Part shown: positions 1 through 12,076 of the stretch, one piece after another
Numbering within the stretch: the first letter of the stretch is position 1
Layout of the letters: the number at the start of each line of letters is the position of its first letter
NCBI RefSeq assembly: GCF_051020985.1
Contig: NW_027475142.1
Location: 248,001 to 312,000 of the forward strand
Length of the DNA: 64,000 nucleotides
Direction of reading: 5' to 3'
Source of the DNA: Nomia melanderi
Lineage: Eukaryota; Arthropoda; Insecta; Hymenoptera; Halictidae
Notes under the pieces: model-generated
The model's input: only the letters and a program-made list of their open reading frames with translations
Told to the model about the DNA's origin: nothing
The model's database searches: none
Program-made: the position numbers and the translations under genes

Positions 1-3000
1 CTTATTGCGCTATCTCTAATAGCACCCGAGATATCACCAGATATATATTGGATTTTACCCTGACCCTGAGTGTCCGGCCCCATGAGACTGTGCTTTTCTC
101 GGCCCCTGGTGGTCCGAGGTCGTTCCCGCTGCACAGATTCATGCGCCAGGACCTCCTACAGACAATGCACTTTGATTTATTGCGCTATCTGTAATAGCAC
201 CCGACATATCACCAGATATATATTGGATTTTACCCTGACCCTGAGTGTCCGGCCCCATGAGACGGTCGTTGTCTCGGCCCCTGGAGGTCCGACGACGTTC
301 CCGCTGCACAGTTTCATGCGCCAGGGCCTCCTACAGGTAATGCACTTTGATTTATTGCGCTATCTGTAATAGCACCCGAGATATCACCAGATCTATATTG
401 GATTTTCCCCTGACCCTGAGTGTCCGGCCCCATGAGACTGTGGTTTTTTCGGCCCCTGGTGGTCCGAGGTCGTTCCCCCTGCACAGATTCATGCGCCAGG
501 GCCTCCTGCAGATAATTCACTTTGGTTTATTGCGCTATCTCTAATAGCACCCGAGATATCAGCAGATATATATTGGATTTTTCACTGACCCTGAGTGACC
601 GGCCCCATTGGACGGTAGTTTTCTCGGCCCCTGGTGGTCCGAGGTCGTTCCCGCTGCACAGAATCATGCGCCAGGGCCTCCTGCGGATAATTCACTTTGG
701 TTTATTGCGCTATCTCTAATAGCACCCGAGTTATCACCAGATATATATTGGATTTTCCCCTGACCCTGAGTGTCCGGCCCCATGAGACTGTGGTTTTCTC
801 GGCCCCTGGTGGTACGAGGTCGTTCCCGCTGCACAGATTCAGGCGCCAGGGCCTCCTACAGACAATGCACTTTGATTTATTGCGCTATCTGTAATATCAC
901 CCGAGATATCAGCAGATATATATTGGATTTTTCACTGACCCTGAGTGTCCGGCCCCATGAGACGGTCGTTTTCTCGGCCCCTGGTGGTCCGAGGTCGTTG
1001 CCGCTGCACAGATTCATGCGCCAGGGCCTCCTGCAGATAATTCACTTTGGTTTATTGCGCTATCTCTAATAGCACCCGAGATATCAGCAGATATATATTG
1101 GATTTTTCACTGACCCTGAGTGACCGGCCCCATGAGACTGTGGTTTTCTCGGCCCCTGGTGGTCCGAGGACGTTCCCGTTGCACAGATTCATGCGCCAGG
1201 GCCTCCTGCAGATAATTCACTTTGGTTTATTGCGCTATCTGTGATAGCACCCGAGATATCACCAGATCTATATTGGATTTTCCCCTGACTCTGAGTGCCC
1301 GGCCCCATGAGACTGTGGTTTTCTCGGCCCCTGGTGGTCCGAGGTCGTTCCCGTTGCACAGATTCATGCGCCAGGGCCTCCTGCAGATAATTCACCTTGG
1401 TTTATGGCGCTATCTCTAATAGCACCCGAGATATCACCAGATATATATTGGATTTTTCACTGACCCTGAGCGTCCGGACCCATGAGACGGTCGTTTTCTC
1501 GGCCCCTGGCTGTCCAAGGTCGTTCCCGCTGCACAGGTTCATGCGCCAGGGTCTCCTACAGACAATGCACTTTGATTTATTGCGCTATCTGTAATAGCAC
1601 CCGAGATATCACCACATATATATTGGATTTTTCACTGACCCTGAGTGTCCGGCCCCATGAGGCGGTCGTTTTCTCGGCCCCTGGTGGTCCGAGGTCGTTG
1701 CCGCTGCACAGATTCATGCGCCAGGGCCTCCTGCAGATAACTCACTTTGGTTTATTGCGCTATCTCTAATAGCACCCGAGATATCACCAGATATATATTG
1801 GATTTTACCCTGACCCTGAGTGTCCGGCCCCATGAGACGGTGGTTTTCTCGGCCCCTGGTGGTCCGAGGTCGTTGCCGCTTCACAGATTCATGCGCCAGG
1901 GCCTCTTACAGACAATGCACTTTGATTTAGTGCGCTGTCTGTAATAGCACCCGAGATATCACCAGATATATATAGGATTTTCCCCTGACCCTGAGTGTCC
2001 GGCCCCATGAGACGGTGGTTGTCTCGGCCCCGGGTGGTCCTAGGTCGTTCCCGCTGCACAGATTCATGCGCCAGGGCCTCCTACAGGCAATGCACTTTGA
2101 TTTATTGCGCTATCTGTAATAGCACCCGAGATATCACCAGATATATATTGGATTTTTCACTGACCCTGAGTGTCCGGCCCCATGAGACGGTGGTTATCTC
2201 GGCCCCTGGGGGTCCGAGGACGTTCCCGCTGCACAGATTCATGCGCCAGGGCCTCCTGCAGATAATTCACTTTGGTTTATTTCGCTATCTCTAATAGCAC
2301 CCGAGATATCAAGAGATATATACTGGATTTTCCCCTGACCCTGAGTGTCCGGCTCCATGAGACTGTGGTTTTCTCGGCCCCTGGTGGTCCGAGGTCGTTC
2401 CCGCTGCACAGATTCATGCGCCAGGGCCTCCTACAGACAATGCACTTTGATTTATTGCGCTATCTGTAATAGCACCCGAGATATCACCAGATATATATTG
2501 GATTTTTCACTGACCCTGAGCGTCCGGCCCCATGAGACGGTCGTTTTCCCGGGCCCTGGTGGTCCGAGGTCGTTCCCGCTGCACAGGTTCATGCGCCAGT
2601 GCCTCCTACAGACAATGCACTTTGATTTATTGCGCTATCTGTAATAGCACCCGAGATATCAGCAGATATATATTGGATTTTTCACTGACCCTGAGTGTCC
2701 GGCCCCATGAGACGGTCGTTTTCTCGGCCCCTGGGGGTCCGAGGACGTTCCCGCTGCACAGATTCATGCGCCAGGGCCTCCTGCAGATAATTCACTTTGG
2801 TTTATTGCGCTATCTCTAATAGCACCCGAGATATCAAGAGATATATACTGGATTTTCCCCTGACCCTGAGTGTCCGGCTCCATGAGACTGTGGTTTTCTC
2901 GGCCCCTGGTGGTCCGAGGTCGTTCCCGCTGCACAGATTCATGCGCCAGGGCCTCCTGCAGATAATTCACTTTGGTTTATTGCGCTATCTCTAATAGCGC

Positions 3001-4026
3001 CCGAGATATCAACAGATATATATTGGATTTTTCCCTGACCCTGAGTGTCCGGCCCCATGAGACTGCGGTTTTCTCGGCCCCTGGTGGTCCGAGGTCGTTC
3101 CCGCTACACACATTCATGCGCCAGGGCCTCCTGCAGATAATTCACTATGGTTTATTGCGCTATCTCTAATAGCACCCGAGATATCACCAGATATATATTG
3201 GATTTTGCCCTGACCCTGAGTGTCCGGCCCCATGAGACTGTGGTTTTCTCGGCCCCTGGTGGTCCGAGGTTGTTCCCTCTGCACAGATTCATGCGCCAGG
3301 GCCTCCTACAGACAATGCACTTTGATTTATTGCTCTATCTGTAATAGCACCCGAGATATCACCAGATGTATATTGGATTTTCCCCTGACCCTGAGTGTCC
3401 GGCCCCATGAGACTGTGGTTTTCTCGGCCTCTGGTGGTCCGAGGTCGTTCCCGCTGCACAGATTCATGCGCCAGGGCCTCCTACAGACAATGCACTTTGA
3501 TTTATTGCGCTATCTGTAATAGCACCCGAGATATCACCAGATATATATTGGATTTTTCACTGACCCTGAGTGTCCGGCCCCATGAGACGGTGGATGTCTC
3601 GGCCCCTGATGGTCCGAGATCGTTCCCGCTACACAGATTCATGCGCCAGGGCCTCCTGCAGACAATTCACTTTGGTTTATTGCGCTATCTCTAATAGCAC
3701 CCGAGATATCACCAGATATATATTGGATTTTTCCCCGACCCTGAGTGTCCGGCCCCATGAGACGGTGGTTTTCTCGGCCGCTGGTGGTCCGAGGTCGTTC
3801 CCGCTGGCCAGATTCATGCGCCAGGGCCTCCTACAGACAATGCACTATGATTTATTGCGCTATCTGTAATAGCACCCGAGATATCACCAGATCTATATTG
3901 GATTTTCCCCTGTCCCTGAGTATCCGGCCCCATGAGACTGCGGTTTTCTCGGCCCCTGGTGGTCCGAGGTCGTTCCCGTTGCACAGATTCATGCGCCAGG
4001 GCCTCCTGCAGATAATTCACTTTGGT
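1..4026 (+). repeat. Weakly ordered monomers 1-23
   Basis: These 23 monomers are each 175 bp but differ individually at several positions, and no multi-monomer unit of the kind seen further right is repeated here. The best internal relationship is a partial three-monomer (525-bp) echo: variants AGAGATATATACTGG and GGCTCCATGAG near 2310-2358 recur near 2835-2883, and GGGGGTCCGAGGACG near 2208 recurs near 2733. None of the divergent D-type monomers, the GTGAGTCGG monomers or the 170-bp monomers occurs here. This is either an older, less homogenised layer or a part nearer the array edge; both readings are inference. Confidence 0.85.
2..176 (+). repeat. First complete monomer; reference phase for the 175-bp unit
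   Basis: The chosen phase starts at TTATTGCGCT and ends at CACTTTGAT; the biological start of the unit is unknown. Landmarks by unit position in the consensus: CTATCT at 9-14, CACCCGAGATATC at 22-34, AGATATATATTGG at 38-50, CCCTGACCCTGAG at 58-69, TCCGGCCCCATGAG at 72-85, CTCGGCCCCTGGTGGTCC at 97-114, TCGTTCCCGCTG at 119-130, ATGCGCCAGGGCC at 140-152 and CAATGCACTTTG at 162-173. The end varies between CTACAGACAATGCAC and CTGCAGATAATTCAC. The strand label is a convention. Confidence 0.9.
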
Positions 4027-7000
4027 TTATTGCGCTATCTCTAATAGCACCCGAGATATCACCAGATATATATTGGATTTTTCACTGACCCTGAGCGTCC
4101 GGCCGCATGAGACGGTCGTTTTCTCGGCCCCTGGTGGTCCGAGAACGTTCCCGCTGCACAGGTTCATGCGCCAGCGTCTCCTACAGACAATGCACTTTGA
4201 TTTATTGCGCTATCTGTAATAGCACCCGAGATATCACCAGATATATATTGGATTTTTCACTGACCCTGAGTGTCCTGCCCCATGAGACGGTGGTTTTCTC
4301 GGCCCCTGGTGTTCCGAGGTCGTTCCCGCTGCACAGATTCATGCGCCAGGGCCTCCTACAGACAATGCACTTTGATTTATTGCGCTATCTCTAATAGCAC
4401 CCGAGATATCACCAGATATATATTGGATTTTCCCCTGACCCTGAGTGTCCGGCCCCATGAGACTGTGGTTTTCTCGGCCCCTGGTTGTCCGAGGTCGTTC
4501 CCGCTGCACAGATACATGCGCCAGGGCCTCCTACAGGTTATGCACTTTGATTTATTGCGCTATCTGTAATAGCACCCGAGATATCACCAGATCTATATTG
4601 GATTTTCCCCTGACCCTGAGTGTCCGGCCCCATGAGACTGTGGTTTTCTCGGCCCCTGGTGGTCCGAGGTCGTTCCCGTTGCACAGATTCATGCGCGAGG
4701 GCCTCCTGCAGATAATTCACTTTGGTTTATTGCGCTATCTCTAATAGAACCCGAGATATCACCAGATATATATTGGATTTTTCACTGACCCTGAGCGTCC
4801 GGCCCCATGAGACGGTCGTTTTCTCGGCCCCTGGTGGTCCGAGGTCGTTCCCGCTGCACAGGTTCATGCGCCAGGGTCTCCTACAGACAACGCACTTTGA
4901 TTTATTGCGCTATCTGTAATAGCACCCGAGATATCACCACATATATATTGGATTTTTCACTGACCCTGAGTGTCCGGCCCCATGAGACGGTGGTTTACTC
5001 GGCCCCTGGTGGTCGGAGGTCGTTCCAGCTGGCCAGATTTATTCGCCTGGGCCTCCTACAGACAATGCACTTTGATTTATTGCGCTATCTGTAATAGCAC
5101 CCGAGATATCACCAGATATATATTGGATTTTTCCTTGACCCTGAGTGTCCGGCCCCATGAGACGGTGGTTTACTCGGCCCCTGGTGGTCGGAGGTCGTTC
5201 CTGCTGGCCAGATTCATTCGCCTGAGCCTCCTACAGACAATGCACTTTGATTTATTGCGCTATCTCTAATAGCACCCGAGATATCATCAGATATTTGCTG
5301 GATTTTTACATGATCTTGGGTGACGGATTCCGAATATCTGTAATTTTCTCGGCCACTGGTGGTCCGAGGTCGTTCCTGCGGCACAGATTCATTCGCAAGG
5401 GCCTCCTACAGACAATGCACTTTGGTTTCTTGCGCTATCTGTAATTGCACCCGAGATATGACCAGATATATATTGGATTTTCCCCTGACCCTGAGTGTCC
5501 GGACCCATGAGACGGTGGTTTTCTCGGCCCCTGGTGGTCCGAGGTCGTTCCCGCTGCCCAGATTCATGCGCCAGGGCCTCCTACAGACAGTGCACTTTGG
5601 TTTATTGCGATATCTGTAATAGCACCCGAGATATCACCAGATATATATTGGATTTTTCCCTGACCCTGAGTGTCCGGCCCCATGAGACGGTCGTTTTCTC
5701 GGCCCCTGGTGTTCCGAGGTCGTTCCCGCTGCACAGATTGATGCGCCAGGGCCTCCTGCAGATAATTCACTTTGGTTTATTGCGCTATCTCTAATAGCAC
5801 CCGAGATATCAGCAGATATATATTGCATTTTTCACTGACCCTGAGTGACCGGCCCCATGAGACGGTAATTTTCTCGGCCCCTGGTGGTTCGAGGTCGTTC
5901 CCGCTGCACAGATTCATGCGCCAGGGCCTACTGCAGATAATTCACTTTGATTTATTGCGCTATCTGTAATAGCACCCGAGATATCGCCACATATATATTG
6001 GATTTTTCACTGACCCTGAGTGTCCGGCCCCATGAGACGGTGGTTTTCTCGGTCCCTGGTGTTCCGAGGTCGTTCCCGCTGCACAGATTCATGCGCCAGG
6101 GTCTACTACAGATAATGCACTTTGATTTATTGCGCTATCTGTAATAGCACCCGAGATATCACCACATATATATTGGATTTTTCACTGACCCTGAGTGTCC
6201 GGCCCAATGAGGCGGTGGTTTTCTCGGTCCCTGGTGTTCCGAGGTCGTTCCCGCTGCACAGATTCATGCGCCAGGGCCTCCTACAGACAATGCACTTTGA
6301 TTTATTGCGCTATCTCTAATAGCACCCGAAATATCACCAGATATATATTGGATTTTCCCCTGACCCTGAGTGTCCGGCCCCATGAGACGGTGGCTTTCTC
6401 GGCCCCTGGTGGTCCGAGGTCGTTCCTGGTGATCAGATTAATACGCTAGGCCCTCCTGCAGATAATTCACTTTGGTATATTGCGCTATCTCTAATAGCAC
6501 CCGAGATGTCACCAGATATATATTGGATTTTTCCCTGACCCTGACAATCCGGCCCCATGAGACGGTGATTTTCTCGGCCCCTAGTGGTCCGAGGTCGATT
6601 CCGCTGCACAGATTCATGCGCCAGGGCCCCCTGCAGATAATTCACCTTGGTTTAGTGCGCTATCTGTAAGAGCACCCGAGATATCACCAGATATATATTG
6701 TTTTTTTCCTCGACCCTGAGTGTCCGGCCCCATGTGTCGGTGGTTTTCTCGGCCACTGGTGGTCCGAGGTCGATCCCGCGGCACAGATTTATGCGGCAGG
6801 GCCTCCTGCAGACAATGCACTTTGATTTATTTCGCTATCTCTAATAGCACCCGAGATATCACCCTCTATATATTGTATTTTTCCCTGACCCTGACAGTCC
6901 GGCCGCATGAGACGGAGATTTTCTCGGCCCATGCTGGTCCGAGGTCGATCCCGCTGCACAGATTCAAGCGCCAGGGCCTCCAAAAGACAATGCACTTTGA

Positions 7001-7176
7001 TTCATTGCGCTATCTGTAATAGCACCCGAGATATCACCAGATATATATTGGATTTTCCCCTGTCCCTGAGTGTCCGGCCCCATGAGACTGTGGTTTTCTC
7101 GGCCCCTGGTGGTCCGAGGTCGTTCCCGTTGCACAGATTCATGCGCCAGGGCCTCCTGCAGATAATTCACTTTGGT
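4027..7176 (+). repeat. Higher-order repeat A, copy 1 (18 monomers, 3150 bp)
   Basis: Monomers 24-41 correspond in order to the next 18 monomers. Copy 1 is the more divergent. Its second monomer (4202) has a different right half from 7352. Monomer 5427-5601 is a fusion of the left part of the 8577 type (TAATTGCACCC) and the right part of the 8752 type (GCTGCCCAG, GACAGTGCAC), so one monomer is missing there. The CCACATATATATTGG monomer is doubled instead (5952 and 6127, against 9277 only in copy 2). Loss and gain cancel, so the unit stays at 18 monomers. It contains one D-type monomer at 5252. Confidence 0.9.
5252..5426 (+). repeat. D1-type divergent monomer, first of 18
   Basis: The flanks are ordinary monomer, but the centre (unit positions about 43-93) is replaced: ATATTTGCTGG, then ACATGATCTTGGGTGACGG, then ATTCCGAATATCTGTAATT, rejoining at TTCTCGGCCACTGG. 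The G+C-rich CCGGCCCCATGAG segment is absent. D1 monomers start at 5252, 8402, 11552, 13827, 18022, 18897, 22917, 23792, 24312, 25187, 32712, 33762, 37612, 45311, 50036, 54231, 59126 and 60001. Length stays at 175 bp, so the replacement is length-neutral. Confidence 0.93.
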
Positions 7177-10100
7177 TTATTGCGCTATCTCTAATAGCAC
7201 CCGAGATATCACCAGATATATATTGGATTTTTCACTGACCCTGAGCGTCCGGCCCCATGAGACGGTCGTTTTCTCGGCCCCTGGTGGTCCGAGAACGTTC
7301 CCGCTGCACAGGTTCATGCGCCAGCGTCTCCTACAGACAATGCACTTTGATTTATTGCGCTATCTGTAATAGCACCCGAGATATCACCAGATATATATTG
7401 GATTTTTCACTGACCCTGAGTGTCCTGCCCCATGGGACGGTGGTTTTCTCGGCCCTTGGTGGTCCGAGGTCGTTCCCGTTGCACAGATTCATGCGCGAGG
7501 GCCTCCTGCAGATAATTCACTTTGGTTTATTGCGCTATCTCTAATAGCACCCGAGATATCACCAGATATATATTGGATTTTTCACTGACCCTGAGTGTCC
7601 TGCCCCATGAGACTGTGGTTTTCTCGGCCCCTGGTCGTCCGAGGTCGCTCCCGCTGCACAGATACATGCGCCAGGGCCTCCTACAGGTTATGCACTTTGA
7701 TTTATTGCGCTATCTGTAATAGCACCCGAGATATCACCAGATCTATATTGGATTTTCCCCTGACCCTGAGTGTCCGGCCCCATGAGACTGTGGTTTTCTC
7801 GGCCCCTGGTGGTCCGAGGTCGTTCCCGTTGCACAGATTCATGCGCGAGGGCCTCCTGCAGATAATTCACTTTGGTTTATTGCGCTATCTCTAATAGCAC
7901 CCGAGATATCACCAGATATATATTGGATTTTTCACTGACCCTGAGCGTCCGGCCCCATGAGACGGTCGTTTTCTCGGCCCCTGGTGGTCCGAGGTCGTTC
8001 CCGCTGCACAGGTTCATGCGCCAGGGTCTCCTACAGACAATGCACTTTGATTTATTGCGCTATCTGTATTAGCACCCGAGATATCACCACATATATATTG
8101 GATTTTTCACTGACCCTGAGTGACCGGCCCCATGAGACGGTGGTTTACTCGGCCCCTGGTGGTCGGAGGTCGTTCCAGCTGGCCAGATTTATTCGCCTGG
8201 GCCTCCTACAGACAATGCACTTTGATTTATTGCGCTATCTGTAATAGCACCCGAGATATCACCAGATATATATTGGATTTTTCCCTGACCCTGAGTGTCC
8301 GGCCCCATGAGACGGTGGTTTACTCGGCCCCTGGTGGTCGGAGGTCGTTCCTGCTGGCCAGATTCATTCGCCTGGGCCTCCTACAGACAATGCACTTTGA
8401 TTTATTGCGCTATCTCTAATAGCACCCGAGATATCACCAGATATTTGCTGGATTTTTACATGATCTTGGGTGACGGATTCCGAATATCTGTAATTTTCTC
8501 GGCCACTGGTGGTCCGTGGTCGTTCCTGCGGCACAGATTCATTCGCAAGGGCCTCCTACAGACAATGCACTTTGGTTTCTTGCGCTATCTGTAATTGCAC
8601 CCGAGATATCACCAGATACATATTGGATTTTCCCCTGACCCTGAGTGTCCGGATCCATGAGACGGTGGTTTTCTCGGCCCCTGGTGGTCCGAGGTCGTTC
8701 CCGCTGCACAGATTCATTCGCCTGGGCCTCCTACAGACAATGCACTTTGATTTATTGCGCTATCTGTAATAGCACCCGAGATATCACCAGATATATATTG
8801 GATTTTTCCCTGACCCTAAGTGTCCGGCTCCATGAGACTGTGGTTTTCTCGGCCCCTGGTGGTCCGAGGTCGTTCCCGCTGCCCAGATTCATGCGCCAGG
8901 GCCTCCTACAGACAGTGCACTTTGGTTTATTGCGATATCTGTAATAGCACCCGAGATATCACCAGATATATATTGGATTTTTCCCTGACCCTGAGTGTCC
9001 GGCCCCATGAGACGGTCGTTTTCTCGGCCCCTGGTGTTCCGAGGTCGTTCCCGCTGCACAGATTGATGCGCCAGGGCCTCCTGCAGATAATTCACTTTGG
9101 TTTATTGCGCTATCTCTAATAGCACCCGAGATATCAGCAGATATATATTGCATTTTTCACTGACCCTGAGTGACCGGCCCCATGAGACGGTAATTTTCTC
9201 GGCCCCTGGTGGTTCGAGGTCGTTCCCGCTGCACAGATTCATGCGCCAGGGCCTACTGCAGATAATTCACTTTGATTTATTGCGCTATCTGTAATAGCAC
9301 CCGAGATATCACCACATATATATTGGATTTTTCACTGACCCTGAGTGTCCGGCCCAATGAGGCGGTGGTTTTCTCGGTCCCTGGTGTTCCGAGGTCGTTC
9401 CCGCTGCACAGATTCATGCGCCAGGGCCTCCTACAGACAATGCACTTTGATTTATTGCGCTATCTCTAATAGCACCCGAAATATCACCAGATATATATTG
9501 GATTTTCCCCTGACCCTGAGTGTCCGGCCCCATGAGACGGTGGCTTTCTCGGCCCCTGGTGGTCCGAGGTCGTTCCTGGTGATCAGATTAATACGCTAGG
9601 CCCTCCTGCAGATAATTCACTTTGGTATATTGCGCTATCTCTAATAGCACCCGAGATGTCACCAGATATATATTGGATTTTTCCCTGACCCTGACCATCC
9701 GGCCCCATGAGACGGTGATTTTCTCGGCCCCTAGTGGTCCGAGGTCGATTCCGCTGCACAGATTCATGCGCCAGGGCCCCCTGCAGATAATTCACCTTGG
9801 TTTAGTGCGCTATCTGTAAGAGCACCCGAGATATCACCAGATATATATTGAATTTTTCCTCGACCCTGAGTGTCCGGCCCCATGTGTCGGTGGTTTTCTC
9901 GGCCACTGGTGGTCCGAGGTCGATCCCGCGGCACAGATTTATGCGGCAGGGCCTCCTGCAGACAATGCACTTTGATTTATTTCGCTATCTCTAATAGCAC
10001 CCGAGATATCACCCTCTATATATTGTATTTTTCCCTGACCCTGACAGTCCGGCCGCATGAGACGGAGATTTTCTCGGCCCATGCTGGTCCGAGGTCGATC

Positions 10101-10326
10101 CCGCTGCACAGATTCAAGCGCCAGGGCCTCCAAAAGACAATGCACTTTGATTCATTGCGCTATCTGTAATAGCACCCGAGATATCACCAGATATATATTG
10201 GATTTTCCCCTGTCCCTGAGTGTCCGGCCCCATGAGACTGTGGTTTTCTCGGCCCCTGGTGGTCCGAGGTCGTTCCCGTTGCACAGATTCATGCGCCAGG
10301 GCCTCCTGCAGATAATTCACTTTGGT
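7177..10326 (+). repeat. Higher-order repeat A, copy 2 (18 monomers, 3150 bp)
   Basis: Monomers 42-59. The left half (7177 to about 8880) is almost identical to 10327 to about 12030. I noticed only two substitutions between them: GTGACCGG against GTGTCCGG near 8123/11273, and GGTCCGTGG against GGTCCGAGG near 8513/11663. The right part carries a distinctive run also seen in copy 1: a monomer ending ATTAATACGCTAGG (about 9590), one with TTCACCTTGG (about 9791), one with CCCATGTGTCGG (about 9878) and one with GGCCTCCAAAAG (about 10124). D-type monomer at 8402. Confidence 0.93.
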
Positions 10327-12076
10327 TTATTGCGCTATCTCTAATAGCACCCGAGATATCACCAGATATATATTGGATTTTTCACTGACCCTGAGCGTCC
10401 GGCCCCATGAGACGGTCGTTTTCTCGGCCCCTGGTGGTCCGAGAACGTTCCCGCTGCACAGGTTCATGCGCCAGCGTCTCCTACAGACAATGCACTTTGA
10501 TTTATTGCGCTATCTGTAATAGCACCCGAGATATCACCAGATATATATTGGATTTTTCACTGACCCTGAGTGTCCTGCCCCATGGGACGGTGGTTTTCTC
10601 GGCCCTTGGTGGTCCGAGGTCGTTCCCGTTGCACAGATTCATGCGCGAGGGCCTCCTGCAGATAATTCACTTTGGTTTATTGCGCTATCTCTAATAGCAC
10701 CCGAGATATCACCAGATATATATTGGATTTTTCACTGACCCTGAGTGTCCTGCCCCATGAGACTGTGGTTTTCTCGGCCCCTGGTCGTCCGAGGTCGCTC
10801 CCGCTGCACAGATACATGCGCCAGGGCCTCCTACAGGTTATGCACTTTGATTTATTGCGCTATCTGTAATAGCACCCGAGATATCACCAGATCTATATTG
10901 GATTTTCCCCTGACCCTGAGTGTCCGGCCCCATGAGACTGTGGTTTTCTCGGCCCCTGGTGGTCCGAGGTCGTTCCCGTTGCACAGATTCATGCGCGAGG
11001 GCCTCCTGCAGATAATTCACTTTGGTTTATTGCGCTATCTCTAATAGCACCCGAGATATCACCAGATATATATTGGATTTTTCACTGACCCTGAGCGTCC
11101 GGCCCCATGAGACGGTCGTTTTCTCGGCCCCTGGTGGTCCGAGGTCGTTCCCGCTGCACAGGTTCATGCGCCAGGGTCTCCTACAGACAATGCACTTTGA
11201 TTTATTGCGCTATCTGTATTAGCACCCGAGATATCACCACATATATATTGGATTTTTCACTGACCCTGAGTGTCCGGCCCCATGAGACGGTGGTTTACTC
11301 GGCCCCTGGTGGTCGGAGGTCGTTCCAGCTGGCCAGATTTATTCGCCTGGGCCTCCTACAGACAATGCACTTTGATTTATTGCGCTATCTGTAATAGCAC
11401 CCGAGATATCACCAGATATATATTGGATTTTTCCCTGACCCTGAGTGTCCGGCCCCATGAGACGGTGGTTTACTCGGCCCCTGGTGGTCGGAGGTCGTTC
11501 CTGCTGGCCAGATTCATTCGCCTGGGCCTCCTACAGACAATGCACTTTGATTTATTGCGCTATCTCTAATAGCACCCGAGATATCACCAGATATTTGCTG
11601 GATTTTTACATGATCTTGGGTGACGGATTCCGAATATCTGTAATTTTCTCGGCCACTGGTGGTCCGAGGTCGTTCCTGCGGCACAGATTCATTCGCAAGG
11701 GCCTCCTACAGACAATGCACTTTGGTTTCTTGCGCTATCTGTAATTGCACCCGAGATATCACCAGATACATATTGGATTTTCCCCTGACCCTGAGTGTCC
11801 GGATCCATGAGACGGTGGTTTTCTCGGCCCCTGGTGGTCCGAGGTCGTTCCCGCTGCACAGATTCATTCGCCTGGGCCTCCTACAGACAATGCACTTTGA
11901 TTTATTGCGCTATCTGTAATAGCACCCGAGATATCACCAGATATATATTGGATTTTTCCCTGACCCTAAGTGTCCGGCTCCATGAGACTGTGGTTTTCTC
12001 GGCCCCTGGTGGTCCGAGGTCGTTCCCGCTGGCCAGATTCATGCGCCAGGGCCTCCAAAAGACAATGCACTTTGAT
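10327..12076 (+). repeat. Higher-order repeat A, copy 3, truncated (10 monomers)
   Basis: Monomers 60-69 repeat 42-51 at an offset of exactly 3150. The unit then stops inside monomer 69 and jumps to sequence that belongs seven monomers further on in copy 2, so about 1225 bp of unit A is missing. After the junction the 59-type monomer follows normally at 12077. An internal deletion by exchange between two misaligned monomers is the simplest explanation. Confidence 0.9.
11902..12076 (+). repeat. Hybrid monomer at the copy-3 truncation junction
   Basis: The left half carries CCCTAAGTGTCCGGCTCC, the signature of the monomer at 8752. The right half ends GGCCTCCAAAAGACAATG followed by TTTGATTCATTG, the signature of the boundary between the monomers at 9977 and 10152. 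The unit length is still exactly 175 bp, so the exchange took place in register within the monomer. Confidence 0.88.

Noticed and set aside
5252..5426. D-type monomers as insertions of a mobile element
   Set aside because: There is no extra length, no terminal repeats and no target duplication; the different centre is a same-length replacement within a 175-bp unit.
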